NCBI GenBank assembly: GCA_029242765.1
Contig: JAQWTJ010000093.1
Span: 1 to 62,582 of the forward strand
DNA from: Flavobacteriales bacterium
GTDB taxonomy: Bacteria > Bacteroidota > Bacteroidia > Flavobacteriales_D > Sanyastnellaceae
Length of the DNA: 62,582 nt
Reading direction: 5' to 3'
Part shown: positions 7,729-16,155 of the stretch, piece by piece
How positions within the stretch are numbered: position 1 is the stretch's first letter
How the letters are laid out: the number at the start of each line of letters is the position of its first letter
Made by a program: the position numbers and the translations under genes
Notes under the pieces: generated by a model
Database searches by the model: none
Told to the model about the DNA's origin: nothing
Seen by the model: the letters and a program-made list of their open reading frames with translations, nothing else

Positions 7729-9219
7729 ATGCTCCCCCAGAACTCGTTGTCCCATCTGGTTTTAGATGTAGTGCAAGTCGCTGCGCTTGTCGTGCTCGTG
7801 CTGAGCCTGAGTTCGTGCGGCCCGTTGCAAGCGCTGGTTCGTGGCGATCGCAGCATGGGTGAACCGCATGAAGCGGCTTCATCTACGTCGGCCTCCAAAG
7901 AGCATGCAGAGGTCAGCTTTCCCGTTGAGGTGGATACGACCCCCTTTCTGGCCTATAAGAACTTGTATGATGCCGACTGTGTTGAGGACAAGGTCACGGA
8001 CAATTGGGGCAAGGGTTTTGATGCTCTGTATGGTACGCGGAATTTCCGGCCGGTGCTACACGGAGTGGCCTACCGCGGTGGGGCAAACAATTATTACCAC
8101 AACACGGCCAAACGCAGCAACAAAAACCCTTTGCCGAATGACGGTTTGCAGCGCTTATTGGAAGGCGGATTTTCCTCGGCCGTTTACTTGTACAAGACCA
8201 ATTTCGAAACGGCCCCCGCATTTCTTGTGGACAGCACCCAAAGCGACACCCTGTACTATTACCAAATCGGTGGCAACACCCCGGAAGAACTCGACACCTT
8301 GTTGCAGTTGACGTATGCGTCAATTGTCGATGAGCGGCGCGGTCCGGTGTATCTGCATTGTTGGAACGGCTGGCATCAGTCGGGCTTTGTTTCGGCGATT
8401 TTGCTCAAGCAATTTTGTGGGTACGACGATCAGAAGAGTATTCACTACTGGGAGGACTGCGCCGACACTTGGACGCTTGGTTATGAGCGGATCCGGACGG
8501 CCATCCGAGACTTCGAGCCCGTAGAGCGCTATGCAATCTCGCCGGAGGTGCGTTCTGCAATCTGCCCGTGTTACGCTGACACGCGCTCGGCCGAGGCGCT
8601 TGGGCTCGATAGCATTGCTTTGGCTTTTGAAACGCCGGCCACTTCGCTTTTGTTTCCAGCGAGCGACGAACTGTTGCCGCCATCGATTTCTACGTACTTG
8701 GACGAATACGCTGCGATGCTGAAGGACTCTGTTCAGGTGGCTGTTGAGTGTGGTTTCGCTTCCGGTGACCTGCAGGCGGCTGAGCGCGCTGATGCTGCGC
8801 GTGCGTATTTGATAGGCGCAGGTGTGGACTCCGCCTTGATTTCTTGTGTTGAGCGTGACCCGGATAAGCCGCTTCGATTGAATTTGAACATTGTCGACTT
8901 GGGATTTGCCGTGAGTTTCGAAAGGGGAGGTGTTCAAATTCTAAGTGGTGATAAGTTGGTTTTGAACAGGTTGGGAGCGATTATTCCAGCGATTCAAAAC
9001 TCGACGGTTGAAATTTCAGGTCATTCTGATGCAGGCACGGGCGATGACTTTGTGAACAATCACATTGCCAAGCTGCGCGCTATGCGGGTGTACGAATACC
9101 TGCAGGTGATTGGGGTCGACATGACACAAGTGGTGCACAAGAGTTGCGGGTCAAATGAGCCTCGATATGGTGATGAACGTGACCGCAGAGTTGAATTTGA
9201 AATCGTGCCGAACAAGTAG
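7729..9219 (+). CDS. lipoprotein with dual-specificity-phosphatase-like and OmpA domains
   Basis: 496 residues. A signal sequence ends in the lipobox LSLSSC with Cys30. Residues about 60-290 resemble a tyrosine/dual-specificity phosphatase fold. The P-loop reads HCWNGWHQSG: nucleophile Cys211 is present, but the Arg of C-X5-R is Gln217, so ordinary phosphatase activity is doubtful. Residues about 395-496 form an OmpA-like peptidoglycan-binding domain (ISGHSDAGTGDDFVN, then LRAMRVYEYL, and the closing DRRVEFEI). It should sit in the outer membrane facing the periplasm, holding the cell wall. The 3' end overlaps the CotH-kinase gene by up to 65 bases. Domains are seen; a role in sensing or removing phosphate on envelope proteins is inference. 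Confidence 0.85.
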   Translation: MLPQNSLSHLVLDVVQVAALVVLVLSLSSCGPLQALVRGDRSMGEPHEAASSTSASKEHAEVSFPVEVDTTPFLAYKNLYDADCVEDKVTDNWGKGFDALYGTRNFRPVLHGVAYRGGANNYYHNTAKRSNKNPLPNDGLQRLLEGGFSSAVYLYKTNFETAPAFLVDSTQSDTLYYYQIGGNTPEELDTLLQLTYASIVDERRGPVYLHCWNGWHQSGFVSAILLKQFCGYDDQKSIHYWEDCADTWTLGYERIRTAIRDFEPVERYAISPEVRSAICPCYADTRSAEALGLDSIALAFETPATSLLFPASDELLPPSISTYLDEYAAMLKDSVQVAVECGFASGDLQAAERADAARAYLIGAGVDSALISCVERDPDKPLRLNLNIVDLGFAVSFERGGVQILSGDKLVLNRLGAIIPAIQNSTVEISGHSDAGTGDDFVNNHIAKLRAMRVYEYLQVIGVDMTQVVHKSCGSNEPRYGDERDRRVEFEIVPNK

Positions 9220-11311
9220 GCCTTGGAGGGCAGCGGCAGGGCTTGTTGTGGCTTTCCTGAGTTTCGGGTTTGCGCCTAGCGCCTGTGCACAAGATCCGGG
9301 CTTTATGCGGGTGAACATCGAGATTCCAGAAGCTGATCTCTTTGGCAGCAACCATGGCCTCTACGCCCGCGGTCCACAAGCCTATTTTGACAGCACGGCC
9401 GGGCATTGGAGAAATGCCAATTGGGAGCGCTCTTGGGAACGTGACTGCACTGTGGAAGTTTTTGATGACACGGGGGCATTGCTGATCGACCGACCGGCCG
9501 GACTGAAAATTTTCGGAGGTATGTCGAGGTACTATCCAGAGAAGTCACTGCGCATCATCGCGCGGACCCAGGTTGTCGAAATGGATGGGGACAGCGTCCT
9601 GCATTGGCCCGAGGGCTTTCATGCAGACGTGTTTGGTACGGGCGCTCAAGAATACAAGCACTTGGTTTTGCGGCACTCAGGCAATGACTACCGTTCTCTG
9701 CGCTTCAAAGACGCCCTTCTCACCTCCCTTGCCGCTGAAACCGGTCTGGATGTTCAGGCCTCAGCCCCGGCACATCTCTACGTCAACTCCGAGTATTGGG
9801 GCGTGTACAACCTTCGAGAGAAGATCAACAAGTACTATTTCAGCGACCATTACCAGTTGCCATTCAAAGGGTTGGACATCCTGCAGGGCGGGCGAACTGT
9901 GGAACACGGAAGCGATGAGGCCTACAACGACTTGCTTCGTTTTGTCAGGAGGCATCCGATGGCATTGGACTCGAATTTTCAGCAGGTTCAACAGTTGATG
10001 GACACCCGGAATTTTACGAATTTCTGGATATGCCAGTTGTTTTTTTCCAATCGCGATGTCCGAGGGAATATTCGGTTTTGGCGTTCCGAAGCCCTGGACG
10101 GTCGATTTCGGTGGATTGTTTATGACACGGACCTGGGCTTTTTTCCAGACCAGCGTAAGCACAATATGTTGGCTATGTTCACATCAAAGGAGCAAACCGT
10201 TTGGTACAACCCGTCTTGGGCGACCGGACTACTTCGTGCGCTCCTTGAGAATGAAGGCTTTAGGGACGATTTTATTTTACAGGCAACCGTCCTGTTGAAC
10301 ACGGTGCTCAGCCCCGCGAACGTGGAGAGGCGTATCGATGATTTCGAAGCGCTCTATGAGCCGGCCATGGAACGGCATTTTGCTGGTCGCCGAAAGTTCC
10401 AGTCAAACCAAGGTTCGATTGAAAAATGGCGTCGCAAGGTGGAAGATTTGCACGTCTTTGCCATAGAGCGTCCGCAGTTTTTGATGAAGCATTTGGCTGA
10501 AGTATTTGAGCTGGGTGAGACTTTTGTTGTGCGTCTGAACGTGGAAGGTGCGCAGCACGGACAAGTTCTGCTCAACGGCCAGCGTCTGGACTTTTCGAGG
10601 GACTCCACGTTCGAGGGGCAATTTTTTCGCAGCTTAGAATTGCCGCTCGCCTTGTTGCCTCGTTTGGGCTATCACTCCGCCGGGGACAATCCCGCATCCC
10701 TGCGTTGGGTGAGCAGCGACACGCTCTCGCTGGATTTTCGCTTTGAGCCGAATCCGCCCTCGGATGTCGATGTGGTGCTTCACGAGTTGGACTTGGCTGG
10801 TGGGCGGTTGGAGCTGTTCAATCGCGAGCAGTTCCCAGTGGATATTAGCGGCTGGTCTGTCGACGGCGGCGGGGGAAATCCACTGGTCTTTCACAGCACC
10901 TTGATGCCGTCCTATGGGTTTGCGGTCATGAATTTTGGTGAGATTCTCAACTCAGATTCTGCGAGTTTTGCTCGCGCGCATATTTCGCTTTTTGATGCGC
11001 TGGCCCGTCCGGTTGACCGGGCCACATTTGCCGATGCGGTCCTCTTGGATGCGCCAGCTTCCCACGGATTTGAGCGTATAGCGCCGTTGGCTCCGAAGGG
11101 GACGGGCGCTTCGCTTTGGCAGGCGAGTTCAACGGCCACTATCGGAGCGCACAACCCGCCCCACTTGGCCGTTTTAGAAGCGCGGGTGCAGGGGCAACAG
11201 CAGCGCGCCGTACACCGCGCGTGGCGGCTGGCCATCGGGTTGTTCTTTGGCACGTTTGGTGCGGGGGTCGCATTGCTGATCTTTATGGTTTTCAGGAGTC
11301 GCCAGTCTTGA
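9155..11311 (+). CDS. CotH-family secreted protein kinase with lamin-tail domain and C-terminal anchor
   Basis: 718 residues from ATG 9155; ATG 9167 or 9173 would shorten it by 4 or 6 residues and are equally possible. A signal peptide ends SACAQD (about residue 46). Residues about 50-400 match the CotH kinase fold: the Lys-containing strand PEKSLRIIAR, RHSGNDYRSLRFKDALL, YVNSEYWGVYNLREK, and the metal-binding DTDLGF with Asp324 and Asp326. Residues about 535-640 resemble a lamin-tail domain (GGRLELFNREQFPVDISGW). A hydrophobic segment near 688-710 followed by RSRQS would anchor the C terminus. CotH proteins are known atypical kinases of secreted proteins. Overlap with the upstream phosphatase-like lipoprotein gene implies joint expression. 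Confidence 0.88.
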   Translation: MSLDMVMNVTAELNLKSCRTSRPWRAAAGLVVAFLSFGFAPSACAQDPGFMRVNIEIPEADLFGSNHGLYARGPQAYFDSTAGHWRNANWERSWERDCTVEVFDDTGALLIDRPAGLKIFGGMSRYYPEKSLRIIARTQVVEMDGDSVLHWPEGFHADVFGTGAQEYKHLVLRHSGNDYRSLRFKDALLTSLAAETGLDVQASAPAHLYVNSEYWGVYNLREKINKYYFSDHYQLPFKGLDILQGGRTVEHGSDEAYNDLLRFVRRHPMALDSNFQQVQQLMDTRNFTNFWICQLFFSNRDVRGNIRFWRSEALDGRFRWIVYDTDLGFFPDQRKHNMLAMFTSKEQTVWYNPSWATGLLRALLENEGFRDDFILQATVLLNTVLSPANVERRIDDFEALYEPAMERHFAGRRKFQSNQGSIEKWRRKVEDLHVFAIERPQFLMKHLAEVFELGETFVVRLNVEGAQHGQVLLNGQRLDFSRDSTFEGQFFRSLELPLALLPRLGYHSAGDNPASLRWVSSDTLSLDFRFEPNPPSDVDVVLHELDLAGGRLELFNREQFPVDISGWSVDGGGGNPLVFHSTLMPSYGFAVMNFGEILNSDSASFARAHISLFDALARPVDRATFADAVLLDAPASHGFERIAPLAPKGTGASLWQASSTATIGAHNPPHLAVLEARVQGQQQRAVHRAWRLAIGLFFGTFGAGVALLIFMVFRSRQS

Positions 11312-11336
11312 GTTTCTCGCGCCCGCCGTGCGAGTT

Positions 11337-12713
11337 CTACCAGCGTGGGATCTTCAGTTGTTCTCCAGGCCGGATGACTTGGCCTTCTTCTAAGGCGTTG
11401 AGCTGAATCAAATCAGCCGGGGAGATTTCCGGGTAAGCGGCCGCTATGCTCCATAAGGTTTCGCCAATTTTGACGGTGTGAAATGAAAAAGGGAGGCCGT
11501 CTATGTCATTCACTGGGACAGCTGTCTGAAGGGGCTCAACACCATACAATTTCAAGGTCTCACCCAGTGCAATAGCATCGCCTTCCAAGGCATTCCACAG
11601 TCGAAGGTCCGATGTGCGCACCCCGTATTTCCTAGCGATGCTGGCCAAGACTTCGCCGACGAGGACGATGTGTTCTAAGTGTACTGTTTCGGCTTTAGCC
11701 GCTACTTTGGTTACAGGAGGTGATGTTGCACAAAGTTGCTTGAGATTTAAACCGGCCCGGGAGCTGGGTGGCAGCAGAACCGTGGTGCCCGCTGGGATAG
11801 TGTCGGATGTGAGCCATGGGTTTTCCTGCTGGAGCCAGCGACGACTGAGGCCATGGGTGACTGCGGCCGATAGGAGCCATGCGTTGGTGCAGGAACAGCT
11901 GTCTAAACGCCCTTGGCGGATCAACCACAGGGCGTCACTCCGGTCCCAGGCGAGGCTGCGGTCCAGCTGGGCGAGGACGCGGACGCGGTGAAGCGTGTGA
12001 AGCAATGAAGGGGCGGCCGTGGAATAGTGAAAGGAGCGCGCTGTTGCAACGCCTTGCATGAAGGCTACAACCTGCCGCACGGGGTCGTCGGGGAATTGCT
12101 CGGTGAGGGCGGCAATTTTCAGGGCGGCGGCGGGGTGAGCCTCTTGCGGTGTGTGGCGCTGGTCGTAACCCCTGCGGACGACCAGCCCGGCACGCTCTGC
12201 ATCTTTGATGTTAAGTGCCCAAAGCCCCGCTTGCCCAGCAGCTGACCCTGCATTCCCATTGCTGTAGTAGGCTGCGTTGCATCCGGTGAGCGCCGCAGCG
12301 ACATGGATCCACTCGGGAACCAGGCCCTCTTGTACCAGCGCAAGTTCGGCAGCCGTCCGATGCCGATCGGATAGGGTTCGCAGCAGCCGCCAGCGCAGCA
12401 TCCCTTGTGCTTCCAAACCCTGCATGATGCGGTCGGTGTGCCTTGCGGCATCGGGCATCGACTCCATGGCAGTGATGAAGTCCTGCGCCCATTCGGAGGG
12501 TGTGTCATAAGACTCGGCCACGCGGGGCTCAATCGCTGACAAAACGCTGCCAGGCTCGATTGCCTCAAGCTCTAATACCCAAGCTTGATGCTGGAGGTCG
12601 ACCAAGAGACGATTCCAAACGGCTGGTGGAGATTGACCGGCACAATTCGCACACAAAAACAGGCTGCAAAGCAGCACCGTATGGAGCACGTATGATTTCG
12701 TGGGATTCAACAA
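11337..12713 (-). CDS. LysM protein with MltD-like transglycosylase domain lacking the catalytic Glu
   Basis: 458 residues. A signal sequence ends SLFLCANCAGQ. Residues about 128-215 follow the lytic transglycosylase (SLT/MltD) pattern: EGLVPEWIHVAAALTG, SAAGQAGLWAL, then YDQRHTPQEAHPAAALKI. The Glu expected in the ESG motif is Thr143, so cleavage of peptidoglycan is unlikely. Two LysM modules follow (about 345-390 and 412-457, EHIVLVGEVLASIARKYGV and FHTVKIGETLWSIAAAYPE), so wall binding should remain. The start is a TTG at 12713; no in-frame ATG keeps the signal sequence. It is divergent from the hybrid kinase. It may act as a wall-binding scaffold or regulator rather than an enzyme (inference). 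Confidence 0.82.
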   Translation of the reverse strand: MLNPTKSYVLHTVLLCSLFLCANCAGQSPPAVWNRLLVDLQHQAWVLELEAIEPGSVLSAIEPRVAESYDTPSEWAQDFITAMESMPDAARHTDRIMQGLEAQGMLRWRLLRTLSDRHRTAAELALVQEGLVPEWIHVAAALTGCNAAYYSNGNAGSAAGQAGLWALNIKDAERAGLVVRRGYDQRHTPQEAHPAAALKIAALTEQFPDDPVRQVVAFMQGVATARSFHYSTAAPSLLHTLHRVRVLAQLDRSLAWDRSDALWLIRQGRLDSCSCTNAWLLSAAVTHGLSRRWLQQENPWLTSDTIPAGTTVLLPPSSRAGLNLKQLCATSPPVTKVAAKAETVHLEHIVLVGEVLASIARKYGVRTSDLRLWNALEGDAIALGETLKLYGVEPLQTAVPVNDIDGLPFSFHTVKIGETLWSIAAAYPEISPADLIQLNALEEGQVIRPGEQLKIPRW

Positions 12714-12764
12714 AGGCGTGGTATTATCGGCATGCGCCTACGCAAATATGGCCCGCTGATGCCG

Positions 12765-12772
12765 TAATTTCG
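12765..12772 (+). promoter_or_regulatory. putative -7 box of the hybrid kinase gene
   Basis: TAATTTCG ends 6 bases before ATG 12779. This supports that start over in-frame ATGs further upstream (12692, 12500). Confidence 0.3.
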
Positions 12773-12778
12773 GCCTCA

Positions 12779-15184
12779 ATGGCGTCCCATTCTTCTAAAT
12801 CTTCATCTTCAGATTCTCGGGATAGCCCTGAGCGTTTGGAGGAGCTCAACCGCTCATTGGAACAGACCATCGCTCAACGCACGCAAAGCTTGCGTTTGAG
12901 CCAGGCTGAGCTTCGAGATTTGATAGAGAGTGTGAACGATTCTATTTTCACCACGGATCGTGCCGGGCGCATTCTCTTTGCAAACCGAGCAACTTTTCAA
13001 ATGCTCGGTTACACGCCAGAGGAATTGATCGGCCAGCGATTCACCAAGTTTCTTGCACCTGGATTTCGTGCTTTTGGGGACCGCGTCAAAGAGGCTGCGC
13101 GCCGCAAGGATGCCCAGCTTTACGCTGAGGTACAGGTGGTTCACGCAGACGGCACGACCCGCTGGATCGGTCAGAATGTGCGGTTTAAATACGAAGAGGG
13201 CTTCCTGCGCACTGTGCAAGTTGTAGGACGTGATATCACAGCGGCCCGTGAGTTTGACGACACGCTTCGCAGCAGTGAGGAGAAGTACCGTGGCATCATT
13301 GAGAACATGGAGCTCGGCTTGCTCGAGGTCGATTTACACGGCATTGTGGTCCGGGCCTATGACCATTTTTGTGAAATGCTCGGTTACACTGAAGACGAGC
13401 TTATAGGCCGAGATCCCTCCGACTTTCTTCTGTCATCCGACAACCAGGTCGAGATGGAAAAATACATTGAGATGCGCGCCAAAGGCGGTACCGGTTTATA
13501 CGAGATTGGTGTTCTGACCAAGTCGGGTGAAGAAAAACACCTCCTCATTTCTGCGGCTCCGGTCTTTGATTCACAGGGTGTAGTTATAGGCTCAATTGGC
13601 ATACACTATGATATTTCGGAACGAAAGAAAAACGAACAAGCCTTAGCCCGTGCACGTCGAGAGGCCCTTTCTGCACGAGCCGCTGAGAAGGATTTTCTGG
13701 CAAAAATGTCCCATGAAATCCGGACTCCGATGAACGCGGTGATTGGCATGGCTCACTTACTGAAGGATACCGAGCTAACGGAAGAGCAGGGTGAATTTAC
13801 AGAGTCAATTTTGCAGGCCGCCGGGCTCTTGCAAGGATTGCTCAACAGTGTGCTCGACCTCAGCAAGCTAGAGGAAGGCCATATTCGTTGCGAATACCGC
13901 GCTGCTGATTTACGAAACACTTTGCTTGAGGTGTACGATTCGTTGCGGTTCATTCTGCGGCAAAAAGGCGTGACTGTCAGTTTAGATGTTGATGAGGATT
14001 TGCCGCGCTCGTTGAAATTTGACCGGGGCATCGTGTCGCAAATTTTGCTCAATCTTGGCAGCAATGCTGTGAAATTCACGTACAGCGGAAGCATTGTGAT
14101 TTCTGCGCGTTGGAAACCGGGGGTTAAAGGGAATTCTCCGAGCGTAGTGTTGCAGGTGACCGATACGGGTATAGGTATTGCATCGGATCAGCTCGGTTTC
14201 ATTTTTGACCGCTTTCATCAGGTGGATCAAGGTGTGGAATTTCAATCCGGCAGCACGGGCTTAGGGCTTTCCATTGTGAGAGAGCTCGCAGAAATTCATG
14301 GTGGGCGGGCCACGGTGGTCAGTGAAGTGGGGAAGGGCTCAACTTTTGAAGTGGAGTTGCTCGTTCATTTGGCGCACAATAAGGTGTTAACCAATAGTTC
14401 TTCAACAATTGGCTCGTCCTCAGAATTCAAAGGTGTACGGGTCCTTGTCGCGGAAGACAACCCGTTCAATGCGCGCTATGCCACGCGACTCATGCAGCGG
14501 TGGGGCGCTGATTACGAGGTGGTTGAAAACGGTGAGCTGGCCTTTGAGTTGTTCAAACGCAACCGCTGGGACGTGGTGCTTATGGACGTGCAAATGCCGG
14601 CGTGTGATGGCTTGGAATCCACCCGATTGATTCGCTCGTTTGAGGCGTCACAGGCGACCTCCGGTAAACCGAAGAAAGCGGCGGTCATCATTGGCTTGAG
14701 CGCATTTGACTTGGAGCACGACATTATCGCGGCAATGGATGCTGGGATGAACACGCACATTCGAAAGCCGTATACACCTGGCGACCTATCCAAAGTCATG
14801 CGGCAATCACTGAAAGACCTGCCCCCTGCACCTATGCCAAAGACTAAGCCAAAGTCAAAGTCAAAGTCTAAAAAGCGGCGTGAAGATCATCCAGTATACA
14901 CTATGTGTGAGGGGGACGAGGCGCTTTGGCTGGAAATTGTCGAAGTGTTTAAGAAGGGCTGGCCTGAAATTCGAAAGGAAATCCAAGCCGCTTTGAAAGC
15001 AGGCGATGCCATGATGCAGCACCACTCCCTTCATAAAGTCAAACCTTCCCTGGCGATGGTTGACCTCCAGCAGGCTTACAAGCGCAGTGTCGATTTAGAG
15101 GGCAGGGCCAAAGCAGGCGAGAATTTGCCACCGGATGAAGTGGCCTTGCTGGTCGATGAAGTTGATGTATGGGTTGATGAATAG
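12779..15184 (+). CDS. cytoplasmic hybrid histidine kinase, PAS-PAS-HisKA-HATPase-REC-Hpt
   Basis: 801 residues. Order: Ser-rich N terminus and coiled coil (about 15-45), PAS1 (about 43-165, FTTDRAGRILFANRA), PAS2 (about 168-290), HisKA with SHEIRTPMN (His312), HATPase with NLGSNAVKFT, DTGIGI and GSTGLGLSIV, receiver with EDNPFN and MDVQMP (Asp603), a Lys-rich linker, and a C-terminal Hpt domain with LHKVKPSLAMV (His752), the form common in Bacteroidota. No transmembrane segment is seen, so it senses a cytoplasmic signal through PAS. The phosphorelay His-Asp-His is complete within one chain. No partner regulator is adjacent. The frame stays open to 12500, overlapping the divergent LysM gene; the ATG at 12779 is preferred. 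Confidence 0.93.
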   Translation: MASHSSKSSSSDSRDSPERLEELNRSLEQTIAQRTQSLRLSQAELRDLIESVNDSIFTTDRAGRILFANRATFQMLGYTPEELIGQRFTKFLAPGFRAFGDRVKEAARRKDAQLYAEVQVVHADGTTRWIGQNVRFKYEEGFLRTVQVVGRDITAAREFDDTLRSSEEKYRGIIENMELGLLEVDLHGIVVRAYDHFCEMLGYTEDELIGRDPSDFLLSSDNQVEMEKYIEMRAKGGTGLYEIGVLTKSGEEKHLLISAAPVFDSQGVVIGSIGIHYDISERKKNEQALARARREALSARAAEKDFLAKMSHEIRTPMNAVIGMAHLLKDTELTEEQGEFTESILQAAGLLQGLLNSVLDLSKLEEGHIRCEYRAADLRNTLLEVYDSLRFILRQKGVTVSLDVDEDLPRSLKFDRGIVSQILLNLGSNAVKFTYSGSIVISARWKPGVKGNSPSVVLQVTDTGIGIASDQLGFIFDRFHQVDQGVEFQSGSTGLGLSIVRELAEIHGGRATVVSEVGKGSTFEVELLVHLAHNKVLTNSSSTIGSSSEFKGVRVLVAEDNPFNARYATRLMQRWGADYEVVENGELAFELFKRNRWDVVLMDVQMPACDGLESTRLIRSFEASQATSGKPKKAAVIIGLSAFDLEHDIIAAMDAGMNTHIRKPYTPGDLSKVMRQSLKDLPPAPMPKTKPKSKSKSKKRREDHPVYTMCEGDEALWLEIVEVFKKGWPEIRKEIQAALKAGDAMMQHHSLHKVKPSLAMVDLQQAYKRSVDLEGRAKAGENLPPDEVALLVDEVDVWVDE

Positions 15185-15238
15185 CGGGTAATTGGAGATT
15201 AAATCTAATTACATTCAATTTCATTGAGTTAGATTTCG

Positions 15239-15246
15239 TATCTTGC
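15239..15246 (+). promoter_or_regulatory. putative -7 box of the small RNA candidate
   Basis: TATCTTGC is identical to the boxes before the genes at 15382 and 31831. With about 5-6 bases to the start point, transcription would begin near 15251. Confidence 0.35.
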
Positions 15247-15250
15247 TTTC

Positions 15251-15341
15251 GTGGTGAACAGGCACTCTCAACATGTTCGAGAGTCTACCACAGTTGTGAA
15301 TCGTAGAGAAGCTCCTGCAACGGCGGGGGCTTCCCTTTTTT
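15251..15341 (+). ncRNA. candidate small RNA of about 90 nt ending in an intrinsic terminator
   Basis: This gene-free stretch between the hybrid kinase and the exported protein gene has three parts. (1) A TATCTTGC box just upstream. (2) A long hairpin: outer stem GTGGT (15251-15255) with ACCAC (15287-15291), AG (15260-15261) with CT (15285-15286), inner stem ACTCTC (15264-15269) with GAGAGT (15279-15284), and the loop-side palindrome AACATGTT (15270-15277). (3) After a 16-base linker, a strong terminator at 15308-15341. It could instead be a leader or attenuator of the gene at 15382, but that gene has its own TATCTTGC box downstream of the terminator. I do not recognise an RNA family. Confidence 0.4.
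15308..15341 (+). terminator. intrinsic terminator, 11-bp stem and T6
   Basis: GAAGCTCCTGC (15308-15318) pairs fully with GCGGGGGCTTC (15323-15333) including two G:U pairs. The loop is AACG, then CC and six T. It is 124 bases after the hybrid kinase stop and 40 bases before the next gene. Confidence 0.75.
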
Positions 15342-15368
15342 GTGCGAAATCGCATCGGCCGAACGCCG

Positions 15369-15376
15369 TATCTTGC
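15369..15376 (+). promoter_or_regulatory. putative -7 box of the exported protein gene at 15382
   Basis: TATCTTGC ends 5 bases before ATG 15382, predicting a leaderless or nearly leaderless mRNA. Confidence 0.4.
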
Positions 15377-15381
15377 AGACC

Positions 15382-16119
15382 ATGCACGCACCATTTGACA
15401 CCGTCTGCTTCGCAGTTAGGTCTGCCACCTTGTGCTTGGTCGCGCTCCTTGTTGTTCCTCAAGCACGAGCCCAGTTTTCTATCACGCCGACCGACTCCTT
15501 GGTGACATCGGCCCCGGCCGATTCCATTCTGACTATTATGCAGATCGATGTGGTGAACGAAGCCGCAGACTCCGTGGCCTTCACTTGGCGCTTAATCCAA
15601 GAGGTGGTGCCTGAAGGCTGGGATGTAAATCTCTGTGACCTTGGCGAGTGCTACGACGGCATTCCTAACTCAGCCACGATGATCCCCGCCGCCACAGACG
15701 CCCACGCCTACTTGAAACTGCTGGTGAACCCTTTGGCAATCATAGGTGACGGTTTCTGGCATTTTTGGATTTATCCCGAGGGGGATGAGGACGCCAAGCG
15801 CGATTTGTACTTCCGCATGAGCACATATGCGGTTGGCGTGGGAGAATTGGCCTTAGGAAATTCAATCCTGTGGGCGCCCAACCCCTCCTTTGGCACCCTC
15901 CATTTGACCGGTGAATTTTTCCCTCAGACGCGCGTGCAACTCTTCGACGCCGCCGGTCGTCTCTTAGGTACACAACGGCCGACTAGCGGCACATTGAACT
16001 TGACGATGTACCCATCAAAATCGCCTCAAATATTGACGCTTGTAACCCTGCAGAAGTCCTCTTCTGTGCCGGGTGACCGGCGACATGTCCAACGCATTCT
16101 CTTGCTGCCTTCGGAGTAG
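15382..16119 (+). CDS. exported protein with weak T9SS-like C-terminal domain
   Basis: 245 residues starting MHAPFDTVCF. A signal peptide ends VPQARAQF (about 32). The middle, about 40-150, looks like a beta-sandwich (VVNEAADSVAFTWRLIQEV, then the Cys pair in NLCDLGECYDG). The C-terminal 80 residues recall the T9SS type A sorting domain (APNPSFGTLHLTG, then RVQLFDAAGRLLGTQRPTSG), but the ending is irregular and the usual GxYxL step is missing, so secretion by T9SS is only likely. ATG 15382 is chosen over the open frame from 15340 because it gives a clean signal peptide and has a -7 box. The next gene, 36 bases on, is a clear T9SS cargo. Confidence 0.8.
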   Translation: MHAPFDTVCFAVRSATLCLVALLVVPQARAQFSITPTDSLVTSAPADSILTIMQIDVVNEAADSVAFTWRLIQEVVPEGWDVNLCDLGECYDGIPNSATMIPAATDAHAYLKLLVNPLAIIGDGFWHFWIYPEGDEDAKRDLYFRMSTYAVGVGELALGNSILWAPNPSFGTLHLTGEFFPQTRVQLFDAAGRLLGTQRPTSGTLNLTMYPSKSPQILTLVTLQKSSSVPGDRRHVQRILLLPSE

Positions 16120-16155
16120 CATTCATAGCATCTTCCCAATTCACAACCTCATTTC

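Noticed and set aside
9761-10162. Minus-strand ORF of 133 residues opposite the CotH gene
   Set aside because: Shadow of conserved kinase codons; no start context or family pattern.
11312-11336. Terminator between the convergent CotH and LysM genes
   Set aside because: CTCGC and GCGAG can pair, but the stem is 5 bp with a 9-base loop and no T-run.
12500-12778. N-terminal extension of the hybrid kinase
   Set aside because: The residues look random, overlap the divergent LysM gene, and the -7-like box just before 12779 supports the later start.
15251-15505. Small ORF of 84 residues starting with GTG
   Set aside because: It runs through the terminator hairpin and into the signal-peptide region of the next gene in another frame; low-complexity shadow.
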